A DNA stretch of 64,000 nt from DASXAI01 sp963728985 (GTDB taxonomy: Bacteria > Actinomycetota > Acidimicrobiia > Acidimicrobiales > Ilumatobacteraceae). Below the pieces are notes generated by a model, which was not told the origin of the DNA, made no database searches, and worked only from the letters and a program-made list of their open reading frames with translations. How positions within the stretch are numbered: the stretch's first letter is position 1; every line of letters starts with the position of its first letter. Positions 8,875 to 16,214 of the stretch are shown here, piece after piece. Where the stretch lies: assembly GCA_963728985.1 (NCBI GenBank), contig CAVSME010000002.1, positions 1 to 64,000 of the forward strand, read 5' to 3'. The translations under genes were made by a program, and so were the position numbers.

Positions 8875-9012
8875 CGAGAGGGCGAGCGGAGAGGTGCCCG
8901 CGATCCGCACGGACGGGGCCGGTGGCCACGATCCGTGAGCGACGTTGGGTGCCGATTCGGTCATGGGTGCCGATCGGCCCGCCAGGCGAGGCAATCGGCA
9001 CCCAAACGCCGA
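8875..9012. repeat. intergenic hairpin repeat, copy B
   Basis: Nearly identical to copy A over its whole length, including the duplicated left arm and the CCCGCCAGGCGA loop. Beyond it, at 9051-9083, lies the reverse complement of the sequence that flanks copy A at 5009-5040, so here the element is bordered by inverted flanks. It fills most of the 296-bp gap between the TetR gene and the next ABC gene; no gene is seen in the gap. Confidence 0.75.
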
Positions 9013-9144
9013 TCGGAACAGGATTCCGCGCCCCGAGCGTGCTCTCTTCGCCTATCCGCTCGCCCTCCGAGCGGAGCGAGTCCAACGCGAAGCCGAGGCA
9101 TCGACGCGGGGCACGGGCGCGAACTGATCGCTAGCTTCGGGCGA

Positions 9145-10053
9145 GTGCCCGCAGTCGAGGTGGACGAGCTCGTCGTGCGCTACGGCGACCTCGTCGCGGT
9201 CGACGGCGTGTCCTTCACCGCCGAAGCCGGACGGGTCACGGCGGTGCTCGGCCCCAACGGCGCCGGCAAGACATCCACCATCGAGGTGCTCGAGGGCTAC
9301 CGGCGCGCCAACGGCGGCCAGGCCCGGGTGCTGGGGCTCGACCCGATCAGCGACCATCGTCAGCTGGTGCGCCGCATCGGCGTGATGCTGCAGTCGGGCG
9401 GGGTCTACCCAGGCATCCGCGCCGGCGAGGTGACCAGGCTGTTCTGCGGTCTCTACGGCGACCGCCAGCACGCCGCCGAGCTGCTCGCGCTGGTCGGCCT
9501 CACCGCCCGGGCCGGCACCACGTGGAAGCAGCTGTCGGGCGGCGAGCAGCAGCGGCTGTCCTTGGCGCTCGCTCTCGCCGGTGAACCCGAGGTGGTCTTC
9601 CTCGACGAGCCGACTGCGTCGCTCGATGTCGCCGGTCGCCAGGTGGTGCGGGCCGTCATCCGCGAGCTGGCCGGCCGCGGCTGCTGCGTGCTGCTCACCA
9701 CCCACGAGCTCGACGAGGCCGACCGCCTCGCCGACCACGTGGTGATCGTCGACCGGGGGAAGGTGGCGGCGGCCGGGTCGCCGGCGGAGCTTCGGTCGCG
9801 CACGGCCGGCACCGAGATCCGCTTCAGCGCCCGGAGCGGCATCGACACGAGCTCACTGGCGACGCTCCTCGGCGTGCCCGTGTCCGAACCGACCCCGTCG
9901 GAGTACATCGTGGCCACTCCCCCGGCGCCGGCGGCCATCGCCACCATCGCCGGATGGCTGGCCGAGCGCGACGTCCCGCTGGCCGACCTCCGGGCCAGTC
10001 GCGAGACCCTCGAGGACGTGTTCCTGCGCCTGACCGGCGACCCGGATCGATGA
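9145..10053 (+). CDS. ABC-2 type exporter, ATP-binding protein
   Basis: A 302-residue nucleotide-binding protein of a DrrA/CcmA-like exporter. Walker A GPNGAGKTS lies near residues 36-44, the signature LSGGEQQRLSLALAL near 130-145, Walker B VVFLDEPTASLD near 150-160 and the switch His in LLTTHELDEADRLA. It has the C-terminal extension with the LEDVFLRLTGD signature of drug/lipid exporters. The GTG at 9145 is chosen because the reading upstream runs through repeat B and a TAGCTT box lies 7 nt before it. It overlaps its permease by ATGA. Drug, lipid or peptide substrate is not determined. Confidence 0.8.
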   Translation: MPAVEVDELVVRYGDLVAVDGVSFTAEAGRVTAVLGPNGAGKTSTIEVLEGYRRANGGQARVLGLDPISDHRQLVRRIGVMLQSGGVYPGIRAGEVTRLFCGLYGDRQHAAELLALVGLTARAGTTWKQLSGGEQQRLSLALALAGEPEVVFLDEPTASLDVAGRQVVRAVIRELAGRGCCVLLTTHELDEADRLADHVVIVDRGKVAAAGSPAELRSRTAGTEIRFSARSGIDTSSLATLLGVPVSEPTPSEYIVATPPAPAAIATIAGWLAERDVPLADLRASRETLEDVFLRLTGDPDR

Positions 10054-10772
10054 GCGCCTACCGCGCCCAGACCCGGGTGGAGCTCACGCTCACCGCCCGG
10101 CGGGGCGAGTCCCTGCTGCTCACGCTGGGCATCCCCGTCCTGCTGCTGCTGTTCTTCAGCATCGTCGACGTGCTGCCGACCGGCACCGACGATCCCGTCG
10201 ACTTCCTCGCTCCCGGCATCCTGGCGCTGGCCGTCATGTCCACCGCCATGGTGGGCCTCGGCATCGCCACCGGCTTCGAGCGCCAGTACGGCGTGCTGAA
10301 GCGGCTCGGTGCCACGCCCCTCGGGCGCCCCGCGCTGCTGGCCGCCAAGACCACCGGCGTCGTCCTCGTCGAGCTCGTGCAGTTCATCGTGCTCGTGGCT
10401 CTGGCCCTGGCGCTCGGCTGGCGCTCGGGCTCGGGCTGGCCGGTCGCCCTCGTCGCCGTCCTGCTCGGCACGATCGCCTTCGCCGGCATCGGGCTGGTCA
10501 TGGCGGGCACGCTGCGGGGCGAGGTCAACCTGGCCGCCGCCAACGGCCTGTACCTCGTGCTGCTCCTCCTCGGCGGCATGGTCATCCCCATCGACGAGCT
10601 CCCCACCGGGCTCCAGGTGGTGGCGCGGGCCCTGCCGTCGGGCGCCCTGTCCGACGCCCTGCACGGCTCGCTCACCAGCGGTGGCAGCGTCCCGGCGCGC
10701 GCCTGGATCGTGCTGGTGCTGTGGGCGGTGGCGGCGCCGGTGGCCGCCGCCCTCACCTTCCGGTGGGAGTAA
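10050..10772 (+). CDS. ABC-2 type exporter permease
   Basis: A 240-residue membrane protein with about six helices and the ABC-2 transporter layout: an N-terminal cytoplasmic segment, a helix at about 20-40, then the loop ATGFERQYGVLKRLGATPLGR, which is the family's cytoplasmic coupling region, then helix pairs to the C-terminus. It partners the ATPase immediately upstream (4-nt overlap). The next ABC pair starts 70 nt downstream, so the two exporters may be cotranscribed. Confidence 0.8.
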   Translation: MSAYRAQTRVELTLTARRGESLLLTLGIPVLLLLFFSIVDVLPTGTDDPVDFLAPGILALAVMSTAMVGLGIATGFERQYGVLKRLGATPLGRPALLAAKTTGVVLVELVQFIVLVALALALGWRSGSGWPVALVAVLLGTIAFAGIGLVMAGTLRGEVNLAAANGLYLVLLLLGGMVIPIDELPTGLQVVARALPSGALSDALHGSLTSGGSVPARAWIVLVLWAVAAPVAAALTFRWE

Positions 10773-10841
10773 CTCACCGGGCCCGTGTTCCTGACGGGAA
10801 TAGGGTCGGAGACCGTCTGCGCCGAGCGGAGAAGGGACTGC

Positions 10842-11792
10842 ATGACGACCGCTGCCGTGCTCACCGAAGGCCTGCAACGGCGCTTCGACGACAACCTGGC
10901 CGTCGCCGGCGTCGACCTCGAGGTGCCGCCGGGTGAGATCTACGGCTTCCTCGGTCCGAACGGTGCCGGCAAGTCCACCACCGTGCGGATGCTGTGCACA
11001 CTGCTGCTACCCACGAGCGGGCGGGCGCTCGTGGCCGGCCACGACGTCGCCTCCCAAGCCGATGCGGTGCGGCTGCGCATCGGCGCCGCGCTGCAGGAAG
11101 CGGCTCTGGACGACAAGCAGACCGGCCGCGAGCTGCTGCGCCTCCAGGGGCGCCTCTACGGGCTCCATCGTGACGAGATCAACCGCCGGCTGGCCGACTT
11201 GGAGAAGCTGGTCGACATCGGCGATGCCCTCGACGCCCGCATCGGCACGTACTCGGGCGGCATGAAGCGGCGCCTCGACTTGGCCGCCGCCCTCGTCCAC
11301 AACCCCGAGGTCCTCTTCCTCGACGAGCCCACGACCGGGCTCGACCCCATCAGCCGGGCCAAGGTGTGGGAGGAGGTGCGGCGCCTCAACGAGCAACTCG
11401 GCATGACCATCTTCTTGACCACGCAGTACCTGGAAGAGGCCGACCAGCTGGCCCACCGCGTCGGCATCATCAACGGCGGCAAGCTGGTCGCCGAAGGGAC
11501 GCCCGACGAGCTGAAGCGGACCGTCGGCACCGACCTCGTGGTGGTCGAGGTGGAAGGCGACGACGAGCAGGCGAGGGCGGTGCTCGACCGGCTCGACGTG
11601 GTGGAGTCGGTGGCGGTGGCGGGCACGGAGATCCTGGCCCATACGGCCGACGGCGCCGCCGCCATCAGTCCCGTCGCCGTCGCCCTGGCCGAGGCCGGCA
11701 TCCGCGTGCGGGCCCTCACCCTGCGCACACCCACCCTCGACGACGTGTTCCTCGAGCTCACCGGCAACCGCATCCAGGAAGGTGACCGGTGA
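10842..11792 (+). CDS. daunorubicin-resistance type ABC exporter ATP-binding protein (DrrA-like)
   Basis: A 316-residue ATPase with Walker A GPNGAGKST (about 38-46), signature YSGGMKRRLDLAAALV, Walker B EVLFLDEPTTGLDP and the DrrA-type C-terminal domain ending in LTLRTPTLDDVFLELTG. The GAGAAGGGA site 6 nt before the ATG supports the start at 10842. The stop overlaps the next GTG by 4 nt. DrrA-like proteins export polyketides and other hydrophobic compounds. Here the neighbours are an acetyltransferase-like gene and the candidate RiPP locus, so the cargo could be either kind. Confidence 0.85.
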   Translation: MTTAAVLTEGLQRRFDDNLAVAGVDLEVPPGEIYGFLGPNGAGKSTTVRMLCTLLLPTSGRALVAGHDVASQADAVRLRIGAALQEAALDDKQTGRELLRLQGRLYGLHRDEINRRLADLEKLVDIGDALDARIGTYSGGMKRRLDLAAALVHNPEVLFLDEPTTGLDPISRAKVWEEVRRLNEQLGMTIFLTTQYLEEADQLAHRVGIINGGKLVAEGTPDELKRTVGTDLVVVEVEGDDEQARAVLDRLDVVESVAVAGTEILAHTADGAAAISPVAVALAEAGIRVRALTLRTPTLDDVFLELTGNRIQEGDR

Positions 11793-12613
11793 ACGCGACC
11801 ACCACTACCACGGCGCCGCTCGAGCGCTCCGCCGAGATCCGGCCCCGCCAGGCCGGGTTCGTGGCCGACCTCCTGTCGGTGGCCGGGCGGGCCGTGCGCC
11901 GCCTCCCGCGCGAGCCCGAGTCGATCGTTCCCGCCCTCATCGTGCCGGTTTTCTTCTACGTGGTGAACGTCGCCGCGCTCGGTTCGGTGGCCGAGCAGTC
12001 GGGGGCAGTCGGCGACTTCAAGGCCTTCCAGCTGCCGGTCGCCATCATCTTCGCGGTGACCGGCGTGAGCCAGGCCAACGCCCTCGTGACCGACATCCAA
12101 GACGGGTACTTCGACCGCCTGCTGCTCACCCCGATCCGGCGGGTCGCGCTCCTGCTCGGTCTGATGGTCGCCGACCTCGTGCTGGTGATGGCGCTCACCC
12201 TGCCGGTCCTGGTGCTCGGCTTCGCCTACGGCGTGCGCTTCGAGACGGGCGTGCTCGGCGTCCTCGCCTTCATCGTGCTCTCGGGCGCGTGGGGCGTCGT
12301 CTTCACCGGCTTCCCCTACGCCATCGCCCTGAAGACCGGCAACCCGGGCGCCGTCGCCGGCAGCTTCATCCTGTTCTTCCCGTTCGCCTTCCTCACCACC
12401 TCGTTCCTGCCCAAGGAGGCGCTCAGCGGCTGGCTGTCGGCCGTGGCCACCGTCAACCCCGTGACCTACCTGCTCGAAGGTCTGCGCGCCCTCGTGACCG
12501 ACGGGTGGGTGGCGGCCGACCTCGGCGCCGCGGTGCTGGCGGTGGCCGGCGTCGGCGTGGTCTCGATGGGCCTGGCCCTTGCCACGCTGCGGGGCCGGGT
12601 GAAGCGGGGCTGA
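11789..12613 (+). CDS. ABC-2 type exporter permease (DrrB-like)
   Basis: A 274-residue membrane partner of the DrrA-like ATPase with six predicted helices. The loop VTDIQDGYFDRLLLTPIRR is the typical ABC-2 motif following helix 2, and the hallmark 'NPVTYLLEGLRAL' occurs near residue 225. It starts at GTG inside a GTGA overlap and shares one base with the following ATG (TGATG), so three genes from 10842 to 13455 are translationally coupled. Confidence 0.85.
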   Translation: MNATTTTTAPLERSAEIRPRQAGFVADLLSVAGRAVRRLPREPESIVPALIVPVFFYVVNVAALGSVAEQSGAVGDFKAFQLPVAIIFAVTGVSQANALVTDIQDGYFDRLLLTPIRRVALLLGLMVADLVLVMALTLPVLVLGFAYGVRFETGVLGVLAFIVLSGAWGVVFTGFPYAIALKTGNPGAVAGSFILFFPFAFLTTSFLPKEALSGWLSAVATVNPVTYLLEGLRALVTDGWVAADLGAAVLAVAGVGVVSMGLALATLRGRVKRG

Positions 12614-13455
12614 TGGTCCGCGCCGATGTCATCCGGCGCCTCAGCGACGACGAGCCGCGCAGCTCGCTCGCGCTCGGCGCGCTGATGCGGGTGACGCGGC
12701 CGCGGTTGGAGTGTCGCCTGCTGGCCGCCGGGCCCGGCCGCCGGTCGCTGTGCCCGGTGGTGCGTGACGAACCGGGCGTGTGGCTGGCCTACCCCGTCCT
12801 CGGCCACGCCGACGACGCCGCCGACCTCGGCCGCGCCATCGACCGCTCGCCGGCCCTGGCCGTGCAAGGCGTCGCCGCCGATGTCGAGCCGCTCCTACCG
12901 CACCTGCGGCGCGTCATCGACCAGCGGACGCTGCGCCGCATCGTCGTGCCCACGCCCATCGACTGGGAACCACCGTCGCCAACCACCCGCCTCGCCACCG
13001 CGCTCGACGTCGCCGCGCTGGCCGATCTCTACGACGGCTACGAGGTGCCGTTCGGCCGCACCCGCCGGGCGATGGTGCGCTTCCTCCGCCAGGCCGTCGA
13101 GCGCAGCTGGGTCGTCGTCGCCGGTGACGGGCCGGGCGGCCTCGATGCCGCCATCGTGGCGGTGTCGCGCACGCCTCGGTTCATCGAGTGGTCAGCGCTC
13201 ACCGTGCGACCCGCCGCTCGCGGCCGGCGCCTGTCGTGGGCACTCGTCTCGCGCGCCGTCGCGTTGAACAACGCCACCGGCCTCGGCTTCGTCGCCATCA
13301 TGGGCCCGCGCAACCCGATGACGCTGCCGGACGGTTTCGGCACCATCGACGAGATCAGCGAGGTGGACCTGTGGCTGCCCGACCGGTTCCGCGGCGAGCG
13401 CCGGCTACGGCGACTGTGGCTCAGCGTGGATCGGACGCGACAACGCCGGCCCTGA
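12613..13455 (+). CDS. GNAT-like acetyltransferase, function unknown
   Basis: A 280-residue soluble protein with two parts. Residues 1-120 have no motif I recognise. The C-terminal part (about 125-260) has a GNAT acetyl-CoA binding pattern in LTVRPAARGRRLSWALVSRAV (motif A, about 198-218), preceded by an ALADLYDGY helix as in GNAT N-termini. It is fused to the exporter operon by a TGATG overlap and abuts the candidate RiPP genes, so it could modify an exported compound or confer self-resistance. Both are inference from context. Confidence 0.5.
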   Translation: MVRADVIRRLSDDEPRSSLALGALMRVTRPRLECRLLAAGPGRRSLCPVVRDEPGVWLAYPVLGHADDAADLGRAIDRSPALAVQGVAADVEPLLPHLRRVIDQRTLRRIVVPTPIDWEPPSPTTRLATALDVAALADLYDGYEVPFGRTRRAMVRFLRQAVERSWVVVAGDGPGGLDAAIVAVSRTPRFIEWSALTVRPAARGRRLSWALVSRAVALNNATGLGFVAIMGPRNPMTLPDGFGTIDEISEVDLWLPDRFRGERRLRRLWLSVDRTRQRRP

Positions 13456-13464
13456 GGCCGGCGT
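13443..13464. terminator. two-way hairpin between convergent genes
   Basis: Perfect 9-bp arms ACGCCGGCC and GGCCGGCGT with loop CTGA, which contains part of the stop codon of the upstream gene. It lies between the acetyltransferase-like gene (+) and the precursor peptide (-). No U-tract follows, which is common in high-GC actinobacteria. Confidence 0.6.
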
Positions 13465-13490
13465 CATCTCACGAACTGGGACCGAATGGC

Positions 13491-13604
13491 TCAGTGATAA
13501 CCGCCGCCGCCGCCAGCGCCACCTTTGCCGCCGGGGCCGCTCTTCAGTCCCATGATGCCCTTGACGTCGATCTTGGATTCGATGTCCGGCTTCTCATAGG
13601 TCAT
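13491..13604 (-). CDS. candidate RiPP precursor peptide, 37 residues
   Basis: A small ORF below usual gene-calling length. A Shine-Dalgarno sequence (AAAGGCGG) lies about 7 nt before the ATG at 13604. The peptide splits into a charged leader-like half beginning MTYEKPDIESKID and a Gly-rich core-like half (residues 16-37: about 13 Gly, with Ser22, Pro24, Lys27 and a Tyr-His end). Residues Y3-x-x-P6-x-I8 match the YxxPxL/I motif that PqqD-like recognition elements bind in lasso leaders. It lies 42 bp downstream of an S26-type peptidase gene on the same strand and opposite an HprK-like/PqqD/ABC operon. Without acidic residues after Asp13 it cannot be a normal lasso core. The core boundary and the modification are unknown. 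Confidence 0.6.
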   Translation of the reverse strand: MTYEKPDIESKIDVKGIMGLKSGPGGKGGAGGGGGYH

Positions 13605-13646
13605 GTTGTCACCGCCTTTCAACTGCTTGACCTAGCGACTCGCACG

Positions 13647-14132
13647 CTAACGACGATCGCGACGGCCCGCCATGAGGCCGCTGGCCCATTTGCGTGTGCG
13701 GCGGCCCACGGCGAGCGACCGGTGATGGATCATCCGGCCTATGCCCACGATGCGATCGCGCTCACCGAGGGCTCGGTGGCCCTTCGGATCCTCCACCGCG
13801 ACGACGTGGCCGATGAGACGCGGTTCGGGCACCCACGGATCGGGGCGGGGCAGCCCGTCGCCGCGGAAGACATAGCCCGGTCCCGCCCGCCGCTCGCAGC
13901 GGTGGACCACGATGGCTTCGCCGGCGTCGACGAACGCCCACACCTCGCCCCGGCGAGGGCGCTCGGCCCGCACCAACCGCACCCGCGCCGGCGGATGGAT
14001 GGTGGGCCACATGGAACGACCCTCGACCGCCAACCACAGCTCGCTCCCACTGCGCAAGCGGGCGCGCAAGAGCCGGGCGACGACGTCGGGACCGGCGCCG
14101 CCGGCGGTCGGGCTGTCCGTTCCGTCGCTCAT
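13647..14132 (-). CDS. S26-type signal-peptidase-like protease
   Basis: 161 residues. Contains the S24/S26 nucleophile box EGRSMWPTIHPP with Ser at residue 40, then RGEVWAFVD, then VVHRCERR with His at 77 in the position where Sec11/SipW-type enzymes use His in place of Lys. No clear transmembrane anchor is present, unlike housekeeping signal peptidases, so it is probably cytosolic or peripheral. The C-terminal 30 residues are very basic. It lies directly upstream of the small Gly-rich peptide gene, which suggests it removes the leader of that peptide. It is divergent from the HprK-like gene with 23 bp between starts. Confidence 0.65.
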   Translation of the reverse strand: MSDGTDSPTAGGAGPDVVARLLRARLRSGSELWLAVEGRSMWPTIHPPARVRLVRAERPRRGEVWAFVDAGEAIVVHRCERRAGPGYVFRGDGLPRPDPWVPEPRLIGHVVAVEDPKGHRALGERDRIVGIGRMIHHRSLAVGRRTRKWASGLMAGRRDRR

Positions 14133-14141
14133 GTCGGCCCT

Positions 14142-14147
14142 TAGACT
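14142..14147 (+). promoter_or_regulatory. -10 box (TAGACT) before the HprK-like gene
   Basis: TAGACT fits TANNNT and ends 8 nt before the GTG start at 14156, consistent with a leaderless promoter. The whole divergent gap is only 23 bp. Inferred from spacing. Confidence 0.35.
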
Positions 14148-14155
14148 GCCCGCTG

Positions 14156-15082
14156 GTGGCGACCACCATCGACGCCGGCGGCCTGCGCCTCCGGTTGGAG
14201 ACGGCGAGCGCCGACGACGCCGAGCTGGTGAAGCGGGTCATCGGCACCGCGACGACCGACGCCGCACCGCACGCCACATTGCGGTTCGAGGCGGAGGCGC
14301 CGGCGGTGCCCTCCCGGCCGCCGGACTTCGCCGGTCCGTACGGCAACCACTGGGACGACGGCACGACCCACTGGTTCGCCCACGACTGGGGCTTCGCCGT
14401 GGTCGTCACCAAAGACACTGCCGTCCTCGGCGGATCGGCGAGCGGCTACCGGCGCTGGGTGGCCGTGCGCAACAGCATGCTGTTCGTGCTGGCTCGCCTG
14501 CTCCTGGGACAGGAGCGGTTCCTGCTGCACGCCGCCGCCGTGCGGCGCGACACCGAGGCGTTGCTCGTGGTCGGCGACAGCGGCGCCGGCAAGTCGTCGC
14601 TGGCGTACGCCGCTCACCTCGCCGGGTGGCACGTGCTGGGTGACGACATGGTGGCGGTCGAGGCCACGGCCGGCACGCTCCTGGCGCGAGGCATCCCCCG
14701 GGTGCCGACGTTGCCGGGCGACGTGGCCGACGGCGTGCGGGGCGAGGCCCTCCCCAACGATCCACGCGCCCGCCTGGAGCTCGTCGAGCTCGAGCTCGAC
14801 CGCCGCGCTGCTCCGATCGCCGGCGTGCTGATCTGCCGCCACGACACCGGCGTCGGCCACCTGGCGCCGGCCAGCGCCACCGAGGCCGTCGAGGCACTGG
14901 TGCCAGCGCTCGTGCTCTCGGCCCTCCCGCGCCCCGTCACGAGGTGGTTCCCGCTCGCCGCCCGCCTGGCGCGAGGTCCGGCGTTCTGGTTCGGTCACGC
15001 CGCCGACGAGCGCCAGCGCCTGGCCCGCGCCGGGCTGCTCCTCGACGAGGCGATGGCCGCCGTCGCCGTCACGCACTCGTAA
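14156..15082 (+). CDS. HPr-kinase-like P-loop protein of a RiPP locus
   Basis: 308 residues. The central core has the HprK signature order: LLHAAAV (about 124-129), P-loop GDSGAGKSS (140-148), then GWHVLGDDMVAVE (157-169) with the conserved Asp pair. It lacks the N-terminal HPr-kinase domain of sugar regulation and instead has a 110-residue N-terminal region typical of HprK-like proteins next to PqqD genes. In lasso clusters such proteins phosphorylate a Ser of the peptide (paeninodin type). Ser22 of the nearby precursor is a possible target, which is speculative. It starts with GTG, and PqqD and an ABC exporter follow on the same strand. Confidence 0.7.
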   Translation: MATTIDAGGLRLRLETASADDAELVKRVIGTATTDAAPHATLRFEAEAPAVPSRPPDFAGPYGNHWDDGTTHWFAHDWGFAVVVTKDTAVLGGSASGYRRWVAVRNSMLFVLARLLLGQERFLLHAAAVRRDTEALLVVGDSGAGKSSLAYAAHLAGWHVLGDDMVAVEATAGTLLARGIPRVPTLPGDVADGVRGEALPNDPRARLELVELELDRRAAPIAGVLICRHDTGVGHLAPASATEAVEALVPALVLSALPRPVTRWFPLAARLARGPAFWFGHAADERQRLARAGLLLDEAMAAVAVTHS

Positions 15083-15152
15083 TCGCGTCGAGCCAAACGC
15101 CCTATGTGAGCGGGCACGCGGCGATGGCACCATCTCTGCGTCAGGAGGATCC

Positions 15153-15422
15153 ATGCGTTACCACCGTTCGTCCACCGTCACTTGGGAGCTCGTCGACCAG
15201 CGGGCCGTCATCCTTGATGCCGACGGCAGCACGCTCACCACGCTCAACCCGGTCGGCACCTTGATCTGGCGCCAGCTCGACGAGCCGCGCGACCCCGCCG
15301 CGCTCGTCACCCGCCTGGCCGACGCGTTCCCGTCGGTCGATCGCCACCAGCTCGAGACCGACGCCGGTGACTTCCTGGCGTGCCTCGCTCGAGACGGCCT
15401 CGTGGTGCCGCAGGCCGCCTGA
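15153..15422 (+). CDS. PqqD-like RiPP recognition element protein
   Basis: An 89-residue winged-helix protein of the PqqD/RRE family. Such proteins bind leader peptides and present them to modifying enzymes. The family hallmark LNPVGTLIWRQLDEPRD lies at about 31-47, preceded by the strand VILDADGSTLTTL and followed by a helix holding the conserved C-terminal 'DFLACLARDGLV' element. A perfect Shine-Dalgarno sequence (AGGAGG) sits 6 nt before the ATG. It stands free, as in split lasso systems (B1), but no transglutaminase-like B2 or asparagine-synthase-like C gene is nearby. Confidence 0.85.
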   Translation: MRYHRSSTVTWELVDQRAVILDADGSTLTTLNPVGTLIWRQLDEPRDPAALVTRLADAFPSVDRHQLETDAGDFLACLARDGLVVPQAA

Positions 15423-15431
15423 GACGACTCG

Positions 15432-16214
15432 ATGCTCCAGGTCGAAGGGGTCCGGCGGACCTACCAACCGGTGAAGGGACTCCTGCGGGCGCTCACCCGC
15501 ACCGCCACCGACGTTCCCGTCGAGGCATTGCGCGGCATCGACTTCACCGTGCGCCGCGGTCGCATCCTCGGGCTGGTCGGACCGAACGGCGCCGGCAAGA
15601 CGACGCTCATCCGCATCATCGCCGGCCTGCTCGACCCGGACGAGGGACGGGTCCTCGTCAACGGCCACGATCCCTCGATCGACCAGATGGCGGCGGCCCG
15701 TTCCGTGGGGCTGGTGCTGGCCGACGACCGCTCGCTGTACTGGCGCCTGACCGGCCGCCAGAACCTCGAGTTCCACGGCGCCCTCTACGGCCTCTCACGG
15801 TCCGCCGCCAGCGCGCGGGCCGATGACGTGCTCGCCGCCACCGGGCTCGACGGCTTGACCCGCCGCGTGTTCGGCTACTCCACCGGCATGCGCGCCCGCC
15901 TGGCCATCGCCCGCGCCCTCGTCCCCGATCCGCCGGTGCTCGTCCTCGACGAGCCGACGCGCAGCCTTGATCCGATGGCGGCGCGCGACACGTGCGACAC
16001 GCTCCGCAACCTGGCCGACGGCGGTCGCGCCGTGCTGCTGGCGTCGCACCGGCTGGAGGAGCTCGAACGCATCGCCGACGACATTGCCGTGCTGATCGAC
16101 GGGCGCATCCTGTTCCTCGGCTCGGTCGAGGAGCTGCGCAACGAGGGCGACACGATCATGACCCGTCTCGAGCAGCTGCTCGACGACGACCGGCTCTACG
16201 GGGCACACCGATGA
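15432..16214 (+). CDS. ABC exporter ATP-binding protein of the RiPP locus
   Basis: 260 residues. Walker A is GPNGAGKTT (about 53-61). The signature is degenerate (YSTGMRARLAIARALV), as in ABC-2 exporters of the NatA/YhaQ group. Walker B is VLVLDEPTRSLDP, and the switch His lies in LLASHRLEELE. It begins 10 nt after the PqqD stop and overlaps its permease by 4 nt, so it belongs to the HprK-PqqD unit and probably exports the mature peptide. The stretched N-terminus (about 30 residues before the Walker strand) is also NatA-like. Confidence 0.8.
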   Translation: MLQVEGVRRTYQPVKGLLRALTRTATDVPVEALRGIDFTVRRGRILGLVGPNGAGKTTLIRIIAGLLDPDEGRVLVNGHDPSIDQMAAARSVGLVLADDRSLYWRLTGRQNLEFHGALYGLSRSAASARADDVLAATGLDGLTRRVFGYSTGMRARLAIARALVPDPPVLVLDEPTRSLDPMAARDTCDTLRNLADGGRAVLLASHRLEELERIADDIAVLIDGRILFLGSVEELRNEGDTIMTRLEQLLDDDRLYGAHR

